A DNA stretch of 64,000 nucleotides from assembly GCA_012845835.1 (NCBI GenBank), contig JABAKD010000022.1, forward strand, positions 2,599,944 through 2,663,943, given 5' to 3'. The position numbers and the translations under genes were made by a program. The notes beneath the pieces were generated by a model, which had not been told where the DNA came from, searched no databases, and saw only the letters and a list, made by a program, of their open reading frames with translations. Positions 45,798-55,455 of this stretch are shown here, piece by piece. The stretch's first letter is position 1. Every line of letters starts with the position of its first letter. This stretch comes from Undaria pinnatifida. Lineage: Eukaryota > Sar > Phaeophyceae > Laminariales > Alariaceae.

Positions 45798-47354
45798 CTA
45801 GGCGTCAAACACAGGTGAAAACTTCCACAACACCGGTAAACGACTCGGGCAATCATTATCATTGGCCCATTCGACCACGAACTCGTGGCCGCCGTTCTTA
45901 GCCTGCGTGCGCGTCTCATGATCCCACGGGCACCCGTTCGCCCGTGCCCACTGCAGAACCTCCAGATGCCCCCCCCGGGCGGCGCCGGAACAGGTCATTT
46001 TATCCCATGGGCAACCATTCGCACGCGCCCACTGGAGCACGTCCAGGTGGCCTAGCGTCGCCGACCAGGTGCACGTGCTCTTATCCCAGGGACACCCGTT
46101 TGCCCGCGCCCACTTCAAGACTTCGAGATGCCCGCCTTTCGCCGCGGCTGTGCACGTATCCACGGACCACGGACAATCGCGAGCTCTAGCCCACTGGAGA
46201 ACCGACAGGTGCCCTTCCGCCGCAGCTCCGGAACAGGTGCCATGGTCCCACGGGCAGCCGTTAGCCTTCGCCCACTCCATGACATTCACGTGCCCCCCCT
46301 GCGCGGCCATCGCGCAGATGCGGATGTTCCAGGGACAATCGTTCGCCAGTGCCCACTTAAGAATATCCAGGTGCCCATTTCTAGAAGCGCCGATAAAGCT
46401 CGAGCTGTTCCACGTCGAACCGTTGGCCCAGCACCACTCCACAATATCCAGGTACCCTCCCGCTGCGGCTCCGTTCATCGCGCCCTCCCTCAAATCGCAC
46501 CCGTTTGCAACCGCCCACCGGAGGACTTCCATGTGTCCGGATTCTGCGGCCGCGGTGCATGTACCAGAGTCCCAGGGGCAGCCGTGGGACCGCGCCCACC
46601 GGAGTATCTCCAGGTTCCCCCCTCGGGCGGCCTGAGAGCACGTGTACACGTTCCACGGACATCCCCGGCTCTTCACCCACTGGAGAAGCTCAAGATTGCC
46701 GCTCGCGGCAGCCCTAGCACAGGTCCACTCATTCCACGGACAGCCGTTAATCCGGGCCCATATGACAACGTCGAAGTGCCCACCCAGAGCGGCTAGGGCG
46801 GAAGTACGCTCCGACCACGGGCAATCGCCGACCCGCAGCCACCTTAGAATGCGCAGGTGCCCCCGCCGGGCGGCAGCAACGCACGTCGACGCCCCCCACT
46901 CGCAACCGTTAGCCCGTGCCCACCGGAGTACCCTCTGGTGCCCTTCTCGAGCCGCGCCCGTGCAGGTCTCGGTGTTCCACGGACAGCCACGCGCTCGCGC
47001 CCACTTCAGGACGCGCAGATTCCCCCCCTCAGCGGCTCTAGCACATGTTGCAACCGACCAGGGGCAGCCGTGCTGCCGGGCGCACTGGAGGAGCAGGAGC
47101 TTCCCGAGTCTAGCAGCGGTTTCGCAGAGACCTCGACGGCGCCGCAGGCCGCCGCCGAAGCAGAAGGAGAGTTGAGACACGGTCGTTTTGTCGGTCATGG
47201 CGCAGGAGACGGTGGGGCGGTCGCCCCACGCTTGCCTCCAGCACTTCGACACCGACGAGAAAAAAATGAAGTCCAAGTCTGGGACGAACTCGGATATGTG
47301 CGAGATGATGTCCGCGCTCGTGGTGGGGTTTATCTTCGAGAGGCCTGATTTCAC
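45798..47354 (-). CDS. Ankyrin-type repeat protein with F-box-like N-terminus
   Basis: An uninterrupted frame of about 518 codons to TAG. Residues about 14-50 look F-box-like (IISHISEFVPDL, then VSKCWRQAWGDRP). From about residue 80 there are 16 tandem repeats of exactly 27 residues with the pattern GHLEVLQWARANGCPW, followed by a polar TCxxAA turn. These are short ankyrin-like repeats, a large family in brown algae and other stramenopiles; binding partners are generally unknown, and an F-box would suggest a ubiquitin-ligase adaptor. The last repeat is degenerate. The frame opens on GTG (47352-47354) with no upstream in-frame ATG. The first ATG is at 47196-47198, after the F-box-like part, so an upstream exon probably supplies the start. 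The 81-bp DNA periodicity suggests growth by unequal crossing-over. Confidence 0.85.
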   Translation of the reverse strand: MKSGLSKINPTTSADIISHISEFVPDLDFIFFSSVSKCWRQAWGDRPTVSCAMTDKTTVSQLSFCFGGGLRRRRGLCETAARLGKLLLLQCARQHGCPWSVATCARAAEGGNLRVLKWARARGCPWNTETCTGAAREGHQRVLRWARANGCEWGASTCVAAARRGHLRILRWLRVGDCPWSERTSALAALGGHFDVVIWARINGCPWNEWTCARAAASGNLELLQWVKSRGCPWNVYTCSQAARGGNLEILRWARSHGCPWDSGTCTAAAESGHMEVLRWAVANGCDLREGAMNGAAAGGYLDIVEWCWANGSTWNSSSFIGASRNGHLDILKWALANDCPWNIRICAMAAQGGHVNVMEWAKANGCPWDHGTCSGAAAEGHLSVLQWARARDCPWSVDTCTAAAKGGHLEVLKWARANGCPWDKSTCTWSATLGHLDVLQWARANGCPWDKMTCSGAARGGHLEVLQWARANGCPWDHETRTQAKNGGHEFVVEWANDNDCPSRLPVLWKFSPVFDA

Positions 47355-47700
47355 GGTTGGGGTGGGGGGGAGGGGGGGCGGTCAGAATGGGATTACGACT
47401 CTGTTGTAACTATGTGCCCACTCACGTTGGGGTTTGCATTCATGAGGCCTGCTTTCAACGGGAGGGGAGGGGCTACTGCTGAAATAACGTACGCGCACAT
47501 TGCGGGGTTTGCCTTTGAGAGGCCTGCTTTACGGGGGAGGAGGGGGAAGGAGGGGTAGGATTCAGGATGGGCCTACATACTGCTGTAATGATGTATGCGC
47601 TCACGGTGGGGTTTACCTTCATGTGGCCTGATTCACGGAGGACGGGGGGGAGGGGGGCTGGGACTCCTGCTGTAAAACCGTGAAAACACGCACGTTGCCC
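47320..47700 (-). repeat. Tandem copies of the ankyrin gene's first coding segment
   Basis: Four imperfect units of 104, 76 and 104 bp spacing (anchor GAGGCCTG or GTGGCCTG at 47339, 47443, 47519, 47623), plus a fragment near 47667. On the minus strand they translate as GLSKINPTTSADII (in the gene), GLMNANPNVSGHIV, GLSKANPAMCAYVI and GHMKVNPTVSAYII. The second and fourth units contain an ATG. The second ends in a consensus 5' splice site (AAC/GTGAGT), and each unit has a CAG-like site before GGCC. The real start exon may lie among these copies. Confidence 0.75.
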
Positions 47701-48068
47701 TATAAATACTAACGCTTTGATTCCTTACGCGTGTTCGGTACCAGATATCAAGTTGCTTGCCCCGCCCTGATGTCTTCAGGACACGTGGAGCCAGAGCCAG
47801 GATAAAAAAATGTTGATATTCTGAGGTACACTAACGCCTCCCCATCTATAGGAGAAGATACCACAATGGGCGATACCTACAGCAGGGAATAAAAAAAAGG
47901 GGTATTATACGCAAACGATAACTCAATAAAACTCCCACCCCGCTCCACCTTGGCCCCCCACTCCAACCTGAGCCCTTGACCAGGTGCTCCACGCACCCTG
48001 ATCCCACGCCAACAGCCAATAACAAACACACTAAAGAAACATCATTTACTAAAGGGTGCGCAGAACTC

Positions 48069-48093
48069 TAGTTGCACACCGGGTGTGCAACTA
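48069..48093. repeat. Perfect short palindrome
   Basis: Arms TAGTTGCACACC and GGTGTGCAACTA with one central base. As RNA it would be a very stable hairpin; as DNA a small cruciform. No neighbouring T-run or gene gives it a role. Confidence 0.8.
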
Positions 48094-48681
48094 ACATTCC
48101 CCACCACAACGCCGCTCTTGTTTCGAAGCTCGTACAGTACCAGCCCTCTGGTGAGAAACCGAGATGCTGCTTTTAGGCTACATCCTCATTTGACAAAGGG
48201 TGTGTCCATCGCTAACTTCAGTATAACAGCTGTTGGATTTCCTATTTCGCGGTACTGTTGATGCTGAGTTTCTTGTGGGGGTCTTTCTCACGAGCGGGGC
48301 GGTCGTGTAGCACACCCTGGAGGGCTGATGTTAGATCCAGACTAACGATCGACTGGTGCTGCTGTCATGCAGTTTGCCTCTGGTAAGGCTTTGATCATCC
48401 ACACTCACCAACTCACACACATTGGTGTGTTTGCCTCAACGTACTCGTATGAAAAATACGGCGCAGTTAACTGCACCACCAAAATATCTAGATATTAAAG
48501 TGGACCCGACACCCGGGGAAGGGCCTGGCCTTCAAGGCATGCCTGAACTAATGCCTGAATGGCCTTTCCTCAAACAACGTGTCTTCACACCCTTTTCATG
48601 CTTACCTTGCCTATCTTCCGCTAGGCAAGGCAAGGCGCGTCAAAACGTCAAAAAAAAACAACTAAAAAATAACGCCGCTAG

Positions 48682-49140
48682 GTGAGGTTGGAACTTTCCA
48701 AAGCTAGGGCAAAGCGAAGTACGTTTACTGCCCACAGCCCACAGACAACAGACCCACAGCCCACGGTCAACGCACCACGCAACGCCAAAGCTCTGCTAGC
48801 AGCCACAGCAGGTTGCCGTTCGAGACATTACGATACCCCCTTTGGGGTGACCCCATGCCCGGCGAAGAAGGAAGTACGCAACACCGCTGTATGCCGTTAC
48901 CTTATTGCCGGCACAATCAAGACTAGGCAACGGGTTTCCAATTTGGATGGCGCTTGCTTGCGGTTTTTGGGCCCCATGGGTCGATGGATGATATCGTTGA
49001 AGGGTGACGGGGCAGAGCCAACGCTGGGGCTTGAGAGCTTGCTCGCCGACGCATGCACAAGTTGGATTTCAAGTTGCTGGTTAGTTTCTGCGAACAGCGT
49101 TGCGAATCAAAGCTTGTTTTGCTGCAGGTGTTATTTATAG
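48682..49140 (+). CDS. 152-codon ORF, hypothetical
   Basis: Begins with a non-ATG codon in the widest frame. The second half contains RVSNLDGACLRFLGPMGRWM followed by SLKGDGAEPTLGLESLL. This faintly resembles the small beta-rich segment (a Gly-x-x-Gly, GRW and L-x-GDG pattern) found beside zinc fingers in algal proteins, but the match is weak and from memory. No exon partner was seen. It may be a single relic exon. Confidence 0.18.
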   Translation: MRLELSKARAKRSTFTAHSPQTTDPQPTVNAPRNAKALLAATAGCRSRHYDTPFGVTPCPAKKEVRNTAVCRYLIAGTIKTRQRVSNLDGACLRFLGPMGRWMISLKGDGAEPTLGLESLLADACTSWISSCWLVSANSVANQSLFCCRCYL

Positions 49141-49635
49141 GCTCAAGTTAAAATTTCGTTCAAGATGGCTTAGTCGGTGTTACTTTTCGCATTACTTGCT
49201 TGTGCTATTTTTGTTTCTTGTAGTTTTCAAGCGCTCCCCCTCCCCTTTTTGAACTTGGGACACCCCCGGGAAATGAAACGCCAATCACGTCCCGAAGGGA
49301 AACATTGTACCCCGTATATATGATACGTGTTTTCAGAGAGCGCCCCTTGTTCCACGAGTACGGTGCGCGAAAAACACAAAACATGTGCTGAAGCGGCTGA
49401 AGTGTGCGCTTTTTCAAGTCGCACACTATCACGAATAATGGTACAATCGTACGATGGTGCTCGTAAAACGAGTACAGAATGAGGTGAATCCTGCCAGACT
49501 GCCAGGACGTACACACCCCCACTTGGTGGTCGAGGCTCAATGAACATTGCGTAGCTCCCTCCGTACACTATTCTGGTAAATATTACTGCTACAGAGTAGA
49601 CAATACGCATACCTTCATCCTTCATCTGCTGATAT

Positions 49636-49845
49636 TTATATATATATATACACTCCGAGTATATCTTTTTTACACGCGTCTACTTTCCAGCTTCTGGACA
49701 AGCCGTGGTCACAGGTGTCGTCCCTTCTCCCCCCCTGTTCTTGCCTTCAATTTTTATCGCGCATAGGGTTCAGCAATCCCACTGCTCGTCGATTTTTCAT
49801 CGAGTGTTGCTAACTCACGCTCTCGCGCTTTCCGCAAGTCAACTA
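49636..49845 (-). repeat. Dispersed repeat F5, copy 2, with TA microsatellite
   Basis: Same ordered words as 44258-44420 and 50573-50705, flanked by a TATATATATATATA run at its 49636 side. Read on the minus strand it lies directly downstream of a tRNA-like head (49886-49963), the arrangement of a tRNA-derived SINE whose tail is a TA repeat. Confidence 0.55.
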
Positions 49846-49885
49846 GTGCCCAAGAAAAAGTCCCCACGAACTTATACGAGTATGC

Positions 49886-49963
49886 AGTCGGGGGGATTCG
49901 AACTCACGAAACTGACCTACACCAGGCTCGAGGATAACCTGATACGCCACCGGGGCGACCGGC
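49886..49963 (-). other. tRNA-like SINE head
   Basis: On the minus strand it has a box A-like GGTGGCGTATCAGG and a box B-like GAGTTCGAATCCC at tRNA-like spacing. The stems do not pair well enough for a working tRNA (the T-stem has mismatches), so I read it as the promoter-bearing head of a SINE. It shares CCCCGGTGG, a TTA block and CCTCGA with 55911-55998. Confidence 0.5.
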
Positions 49964-50572
49964 ATGATATATGTCTCCATGTCAATTTGTTGCTTCAAAA
50001 CAAAAACCAAGTGCGTAGCGCGCAGTGTCTTCCCATGAACGCAGTGTGCGGTTCTAAAGCAAAATACACTCTATTTATAAGCAGTTCGTCAAGTGGGTCG
50101 TCTCCAAAAACGTACGTGCAGTTCTAAACACGTTACACGCATATCTTGGGCGAGATAGGCATGTATGCCTGAAACCCTCAACCACTTGAAATTAAGGTGG
50201 GATGTGCCTTGGCGGGCTCATCACGTTTAAGCCATGCCCGAGGCCATATTTCAGGAACTTGCCTTGAATCGATGGGCACGTTTCAGGCACCTTTGGGTCT
50301 TTATAGCACTCGCAGTGTGTAGTGTCTACTGGCGTCTTAAATGTATCTCGCCTGCGGCGTGCGTATCTCCATGTCCTTATATGCGCCTGCGGCGTGCCCA
50401 GAAGGTCAGGGCCTAGGAAGGAGGGCGGTTTAAGACCCCCCGCGGCCTTAATCGTACCGTTGTACGGCGGTAGTAGTGATGGCCGTCAAAAAATAACCGC
50501 GATATTGGCCCAGGCTAGACATTTTACGCATATATATAATATATATACATACATATTTTGCACACTTCTACT

Positions 50573-50705
50573 CTCCAGCTTTTTGGACAAGCCGTGGTCA
50601 CAGGTGTCGTCCCTTCTTCCCCCCGGTTCTTGCCTTTAATTTTTATCGCGCATAGGGTGCAGCAATTCCACTGCTCGTCGATTTTTGATCGAGTGTGTCA
50701 TATTC
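50573..50705 (+). repeat. Dispersed repeat F5, copy 3
   Basis: GGACAAGCCGTGGTCACAGG, TGTCGTCCCTTC, ATTTTTATCGCGCATAGGGT and CACTGCTCGTCGATTTTTGA match copy 2 almost exactly; it is preceded by an AT-rich TATATAT tract. No tRNA-like head beside it. Confidence 0.65.
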
Positions 50706-50744
50706 CACGCCAACTTGAGCATACAAGGCCAATTATAATGCAGT

Positions 50745-51440
50745 CGGATCCGTAAGTCGAAAAAGGACCTTTTCCACTGGGGACCAAATCGGGTTTCTTA
50801 TACACAGCCGAAAGGAGAATTTTCGGCTGAAACAAATCGACCGAGGGATCCAACTAGCACGTCCAGTCGTAAAAACTCCCCCAGTCGACTGGATGTGCCA
50901 GTCGGATTGCTCTGTGGGAAACGTTTATGCACCCATCCACCCATCGCATTGCTCATCCCACCACCAAAACACAGGCACGCCCACACGCCCATACCAGGTA
51001 CCGCAGTAGTCTCCTACAGTACATCAATGCTGACGTTTATCTTGGCTGCCATCACTGCTGCTGCTTCTCTCCGCAAGTCAGCGTGGCAATTCATTCCTAG
51101 TCCCGCCCGCCAGCAGGGTGTATCATACGATGGCAGATGACATCAGCACGCGGCATCGATGACATTTTCCCAACAGCGGCGACGCTTGCTGTCGCTTTCG
51201 TGGCTTTCTGCTGAGTGCAACGCCGCGAACGTAGCTTTGGCGGCTTTTGGGTCAAGTCCAACGCCACAAACCCGTTTGGACGAGGGCTCGTCGCACGTAA
51301 AGCACGCGTTGCTCGTGGAGAACGCACGAAGCACAGAGCTCCCGGCCGACATTGGATTGCCATACAGCAGTATCATACCCCCTCACACCAACCACTTCCA
51401 GAAAGAGCACAAAACTATCAAAGCTAGGGCTGGGCCCGGG
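50745..51440 (-). mobile_element. Harbinger-like miniature element, diverged inverted copy
   Basis: The left part has repeated CAGTCGGAT, CAGTCGACTGG and AAGTCGAAAAAGG words like those in the ends of the element at 52405-53103. The part from 51050 to 51430 is the reverse complement of that element's interior (GCCGCCAAAGCTACG, AGCTCTGTGCTTCG and GTGTATCAT words). Ends are too diverged to define. Confidence 0.55.
51143..51376 (-). CDS. Small ORF inside the Harbinger-like element
   Basis: 77 codons from ATG: SAGSSVLRAFSTSNACFTCD, then EPSSKRVCGVGLDPKAAKA and a basic KRRRCW before the stop. The related element at 52405-53103 has the same protein words on its plus strand but split between frames (VGSSVLRAFSASN in one, EPSSQRVGGFGLSRKPPKL in another). 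This may be a captured host fragment or a remnant of element coding sequence. Family not recognised. Confidence 0.25.
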   Translation of the reverse strand: MILLYGNPMSAGSSVLRAFSTSNACFTCDEPSSKRVCGVGLDPKAAKATFAALHSAESHESDSKRRRCWENVIDAAC

Positions 51441-52109
51441 TAGCTCTAGCCAGTACAGTATGTACTGGCTGTCATGTGCCAGTACACTGGACCCGACCGG
51501 TGCGCTGGTGAAGCCGAGATCTCTGCCACCCCTCTGGCTGGTGAGGGGGCCCCGCCGGATGCGTTTTTCCGTTTTGGCTTCACAAGAGCTAAAAAAATCG
51601 TCGTTTTTGGACCATGTTTCAAATGCAAATTGGTGGTGATTGACTAAAAAATATACGTAAGAAGAGGAAAAGCGAGCGAAGCGATGATTGACAGGAGTGT
51701 GCGGGAATACGGCATATTGCAGCACGCAGCCTACTGTAGATACCGAAAAGGTGGGACATGGGTTCAGAAACATGTTTGACGTGTGCCAAACCGAATCGCT
51801 TGGACAATTTGCGACATCGCGGCCTCAGAGACGTAATTATTAATGCGCAAACCCATTTATAGTCACTATTGTTCCAAACATGATGCTTACTAAGATTGTC
51901 CGCCAAAAACAAAAAAAAGACAAAAAATCCCGCGTTCTTCCGCTAATATCGTACCTGGCAGGTTTTTTTTTGCCCTCCCCTCTCTACCTGTTCTGCGTGC
52001 CCTCTCTGCTCTTACGCCATGAGTATTGACGGGTTTTCGCTATTTAATGAGGCGTAATTGTAGGACATACGTCAATAATCGAAGTACTGGCACCCTGGCA
52101 TCTCCCTCA

Positions 52110-52245
52110 GCCAATACAGCATATCCTTAATGAGGACACACACCCAGTAATACGCACGATCGGAGTATCACACACAGCTTGCAAAGATGAGTTTCCACGA
52201 AATCTTCGATCTCACAGCCGGAGTGCATTTTTATTTTTTGTGATA
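52110..52245 (+). mobile_element. F1 repeat, copy f (end fragment)
   Basis: Only the terminal part of F1 is present: CCTTAATGAGGACACACACC, GATCGGAGTATCACACACAG, CTTGCAAAGATGAGTTTCCA and ATCTCACAGCCGGAGTGCAT. Confidence 0.75.
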
Positions 52246-52404
52246 GTACTGGCAGTACAGTAGTACTGGCAGTACATACTGGACCAGGGCCCAGCCCGAA
52301 TAAAATCGGCTCGACTGACGAAAAGGAGGCCCAGAAAAATCCAGCTAAACAAAAGTTCAGCTGAAAGAGGCCCTTTTCGACTCACGGATTCGACTACCAC
52401 TTAA

Positions 52405-53103
52405 GGCCATTTCTTATACAGTCGGATTCCGCCAGTCGAACACGGCCCTCTTCGACTGGACTTTTTTTCGACTGGATTCTTGTGGTCCTTCTTATCGTCA
52501 GTCGAGTTGAGTTTATAGTTTTTGTGCTCTTCCTAGAGGCGGTTGGTGTGCGGGAAGTTACAGCAGGCGAAATCGGTTGGCAGCTCTGTGCTTCGCGCTT
52601 TTTCCGCGAGCAACGGCTCGACGAACCTTCGTCCCAGCGAGTTGGTGGCTTTGGGCTTAGCCGAAAGCCGCCAAAGCTACGTTCGTGGAGTTGCCCTCAG
52701 CAGAGAGCCGCCAAAGCTACAGCAGGCGCAGCCGTTGTTGGCAGCACGGGATCGAGACCGCGTGATGCTGCCGTCGTGTGATACACGCTGCTGGCGAGCG
52801 GAACTAGGAATGCGCCACGCTGACCTGCTGCGATAAGCAACAGCAGGGATAGCCAAGCCAGCGTCAGCGCCTTGTATGATACTGCAGTGTGATACCTGGT
52901 ATGGGTGTGTGGCCGTGTGGCCGTGTGGGTGTGTGTTTGGTGGTGGGATGAGCGATGCGATCGGTTCAAAAAACGTGTAAAACCTTTTCGACTGATTTTT
53001 TCGACTGGAGGATCCATTTTCGACTGTGTAAGAAAGCCCGGTTGGGGCATCAGTCGAGAAAGGCCGTTTTCGACGGACAAATCCGACTGTATAAGAAATG
53101 GCC
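52405..53103. mobile_element. PIF/Harbinger-like MITE with TAA target duplication
   Basis: Left end GGCCATTTCTTATACAGTCG; the right end is its inverse (GACTGTATAAGAAATGGCC). The element is 699 bp and flanked by TAA on both sides (52402-52404 and 53104-53106). A 3-bp TAA/TTA duplication and GG-starting terminal repeats are typical of the PIF/Harbinger superfamily. The inner side of each end has repeated CAGTCGAA words. The interior carries a partial, frame-broken version of the ORF at 51143-51376. No transposase is present. Confidence 0.75.
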
Positions 53104-53905
53104 TAACCGTTGTATAAACAGAAATATCCAATCCCTGCCGAATTTAATACTACCCCATAAATCCCAGGCTGAGATTCTTGTGGGGCTCTTGGGAGGCCAA
53201 TCTGTTCGGAAATATAAGGGCCTTATGATGGTTATATCAAGACCAAAAGGTACTTATATTTTGGTACATAATAGTGTCTGGTACCTGGTAGCTGGTCAGC
53301 CGTACACCACTCTGTCCCGAAACCTAAGGACCGTTTGCGCATTAATAAGCATATCAAAAGGATACCAAACGGTCGGTACATTGTCGGACATAGCGGTAAC
53401 AAAACACATACATGTACATGTACTCGTTTCATACATGCCTGTATTGTACCGGCACGGGTGTCACATGTGCCTGATATACCGAAAACGTTTGCGCAATTCA
53501 TCTCCACAATCTCCAAGCACAACAAACGACACTCGCAACTTTCAGGTTGTTGGGCGCATCTTGCCATCGTCGACGAAGCCCGTGGCTCTAAACAATACTA
53601 CAGCAGCACAGGACAGCACAGAGCATGAGCAGTAGGTAGGAACACAAAACCAAGCAAAACTCAGTCGGTCTCATGGTACGAGTGATACGACGATGAGTGC
53701 GTGAGAGGGTACATGCATACGCTACGCATGATGGAACAAAGACACTCCACGCGTATTTGAGGTATCCTCAACCTCTCCGGCCCAAGATGCCCCTTCGAAC
53801 CAACTCGCCAAAGGCAAGGCAAGGGCGGACTCAACCCCACCCGTCCAACGCAGAGCTACCGCGACGCAACCCCCTCGGCTTCGGTCCGGGCCTCACCTCC
53901 ATCTT

Positions 53906-54062
53906 GGCGACACGGGCGGGGCCGAAGAAGGTACCGGTGCGGCTGCCTCTCGCTCCCGCGTGCCGCGTGTTTCGATCTTCGAGCCTTTTTCGTGCTTGGT
54001 TCTTTGGGAGCCGATAGGATGTCGTCAGTAGATCCGCTACTAGTTGTCCCTACGTCAGCCAT
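53906..54062 (-). CDS. Possible first exon of an unidentified gene
   Basis: ATG at 54060-54062 opens a polar Ser/Thr-rich then basic frame (MADVGTTSSGSTDDILSAPK, then KKARRSKHAARG) that ends at a consensus donor CAAGATGGAG/GTGAGG. A nuclear basic patch is plausible. No downstream exon could be assigned to it, so the gene remains hypothetical. Confidence 0.3.
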
Positions 54063-54593
54063 AGCACTTCAATGTTGTTAGCAAGGGGCTGCTGGAGAAT
54101 GGGAGGTTGGAGATGCGGGTAGGAGGCACCTGTGTGTCTGCGTTTTCGAAGAGCATGAAGTGTGTCTGTTTTCTGTGGCAGGTGGGTGTGATTTTTGAGA
54201 GAAACCAGAAATTGGGGTTTGCAACCACATGGCGTTTATGTAGGGGTGAGGGGACATATCGTGCTGTTGTTGCAGGTCAATTGCTGCATGATCCCAGCAT
54301 GCATCGGCCATGTGTGCGGATCGGGCATTGTACGCTGCTGGTGTTATACATGTATGCTGCTGTAATAATGTGGCTACCGGTGGGAAGCTTACGAGGTGAT
54401 ACGTTCATTGAAGCGAATCGAATAGAAGCCGGATGTCACCAACACACCGCATATTTCCGAGGCTACAGCATGTATGTATGATATGTATGCGCGTGATGTG
54501 GTCGATGTGCCTTCCTTTTTTTGGATTTCGTTTTTTTTCCCAAGAACGATACTGGCACAAGCAAGAACAAACAGCCCCATAGCGGGCACGCAT

Positions 54594-54950
54594 ACAAATA
54601 TATGGCGGAAACGGAAGCGCGGCGACCACACCCTATCGTACGCCGACGCGCTTGCCAAGACAGCTTCCGATAGCATAGAGGCGATAGTGCGCAAATGGAG
54701 GATATTGTTTGCGGGATTCGTAGCACGTATGTATGGGGGATGAGCGTCTGCCACAGAGTGGTGTTCGGGAGCTTGTTGGGGGTAAGGGCTACTCAGGGGG
54801 GCAAGAGAAGGACTGGTTGGTGCATCTTAAGGAGGATATATATGTCGGTCTTTGGAATGGAATTCGAAGGGTGGCGAGAGGCTGCTCAGAAGGCCGGCAG
54901 ATGGTTTCGACCGGTAGAGGAGGGAGCCGAGTTGTTCATGCGGAAATAGC
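54594..54950 (+). pseudogene. LINE C-terminal fragment, frameshifted
   Basis: Three consecutive pieces in three frames resemble the conserved C-terminal end of a non-LTR retrotransposon polyprotein: LSYADALAKTASDSIEAIVR with LFAGFVARM; then DERLPQSGVRELVGGKGYSG with GQEKDW; then FGMEFEGWREAAQKAGRWFR with EEGAELFMRK. Two frameshifts separate them. No reverse transcriptase was found upstream on this strand, so it is a 5'-truncated, dead insertion. Confidence 0.65.
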
Positions 54951-55014
54951 ATGAGACGGAGAGACGCAGAGCTGCATGCAGAGCGACACGCAAAGGCCGT
55001 GGCAGTGCCATCCA

Positions 55015-55095
55015 CCGTTGGCATCTCTAAGCGGCGGGGGGAGGGGGCAGGGGGGGGGAGGGGGAAGGGGGGGGGAGGGGGAAGGGGGGGGCGTC
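55015..55095 (+). repeat. G-rich tract
   Basis: About 80 nt of GGGGGAGGGGGAAGGGG-type sequence, directly after the LINE fragment. Several runs of four or more G make it a strong G-quadruplex candidate. Confidence 0.85.
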
Positions 55096-55299
55096 CTGCC
55101 CAAGAGACTGAAGTTTGGGTCTGACCATCATCGTCTTGAAATTTGTGGGCCTTCCAATGGCCGTCGCAAGTTAGCGTAAGGCCGCCCTGACTTCTTCGCC
55201 TTGTTGCGCTCTCTCCCCAGTGCCATTGATGCACTTGATACCCTCTATGAGCCCAATGCCTGTATTTAGTCAGTTTCTAGGATCCGCTAGTATGACGTT

Positions 55300-55455
55300 T
55301 TTCTCTTTTCCTTTCCTTGACTTACTCTTCTTGTCTTGTATTTTCTTGCTTTTCTGGTCTTTTCTGTTCTTTTCTTTCCTTTCCTTTTTTTCGCTCTCTT
55401 TTCTTTTCTTTTTTTTCCTTTCTCTTCTTTTCTTTTCTTTGTTTCTTTTTTCCAG
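55300..55455 (+). other. 150-nt polypyrimidine tract ending TTTTTTCCAG
   Basis: Almost pure T/C (TTTTC and TTTCC units) with only scattered purines, ending in an ideal 3' splice site before TTGACTTGCGTC. No convincing exon follows. It could also form triplex DNA because it is a long homopyrimidine strand. Confidence 0.7.

Larger units (their letters stand above)
47740..49640. other. Mostly gene-free stretch
   Basis: Contains a perfect 12-bp-arm palindrome at 48069-48093 and one weak ORF (48682-49140), listed separately. The remainder shows no coding pattern, splice series or family recognised elsewhere in the window. Confidence 0.4.

Noticed and set aside
46069-47175. Several plus-strand frames of 160-220 codons
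   Set aside because: Antisense to the ankyrin-type gene; they mirror its 81-bp periodicity and show no independent domain.
45798-47354. Integrated giant-virus or phaeovirus region, because such viruses also carry ankyrin-type genes
   Set aside because: No capsid, packaging ATPase, polymerase or other viral hallmark in the window; neighbours are intron-bearing host sequence and transposons.
54389-54754. 121-codon minus-strand frame
   Set aside because: Antisense to the LINE C-terminal fragment, whose plus-strand blocks are recognisable.
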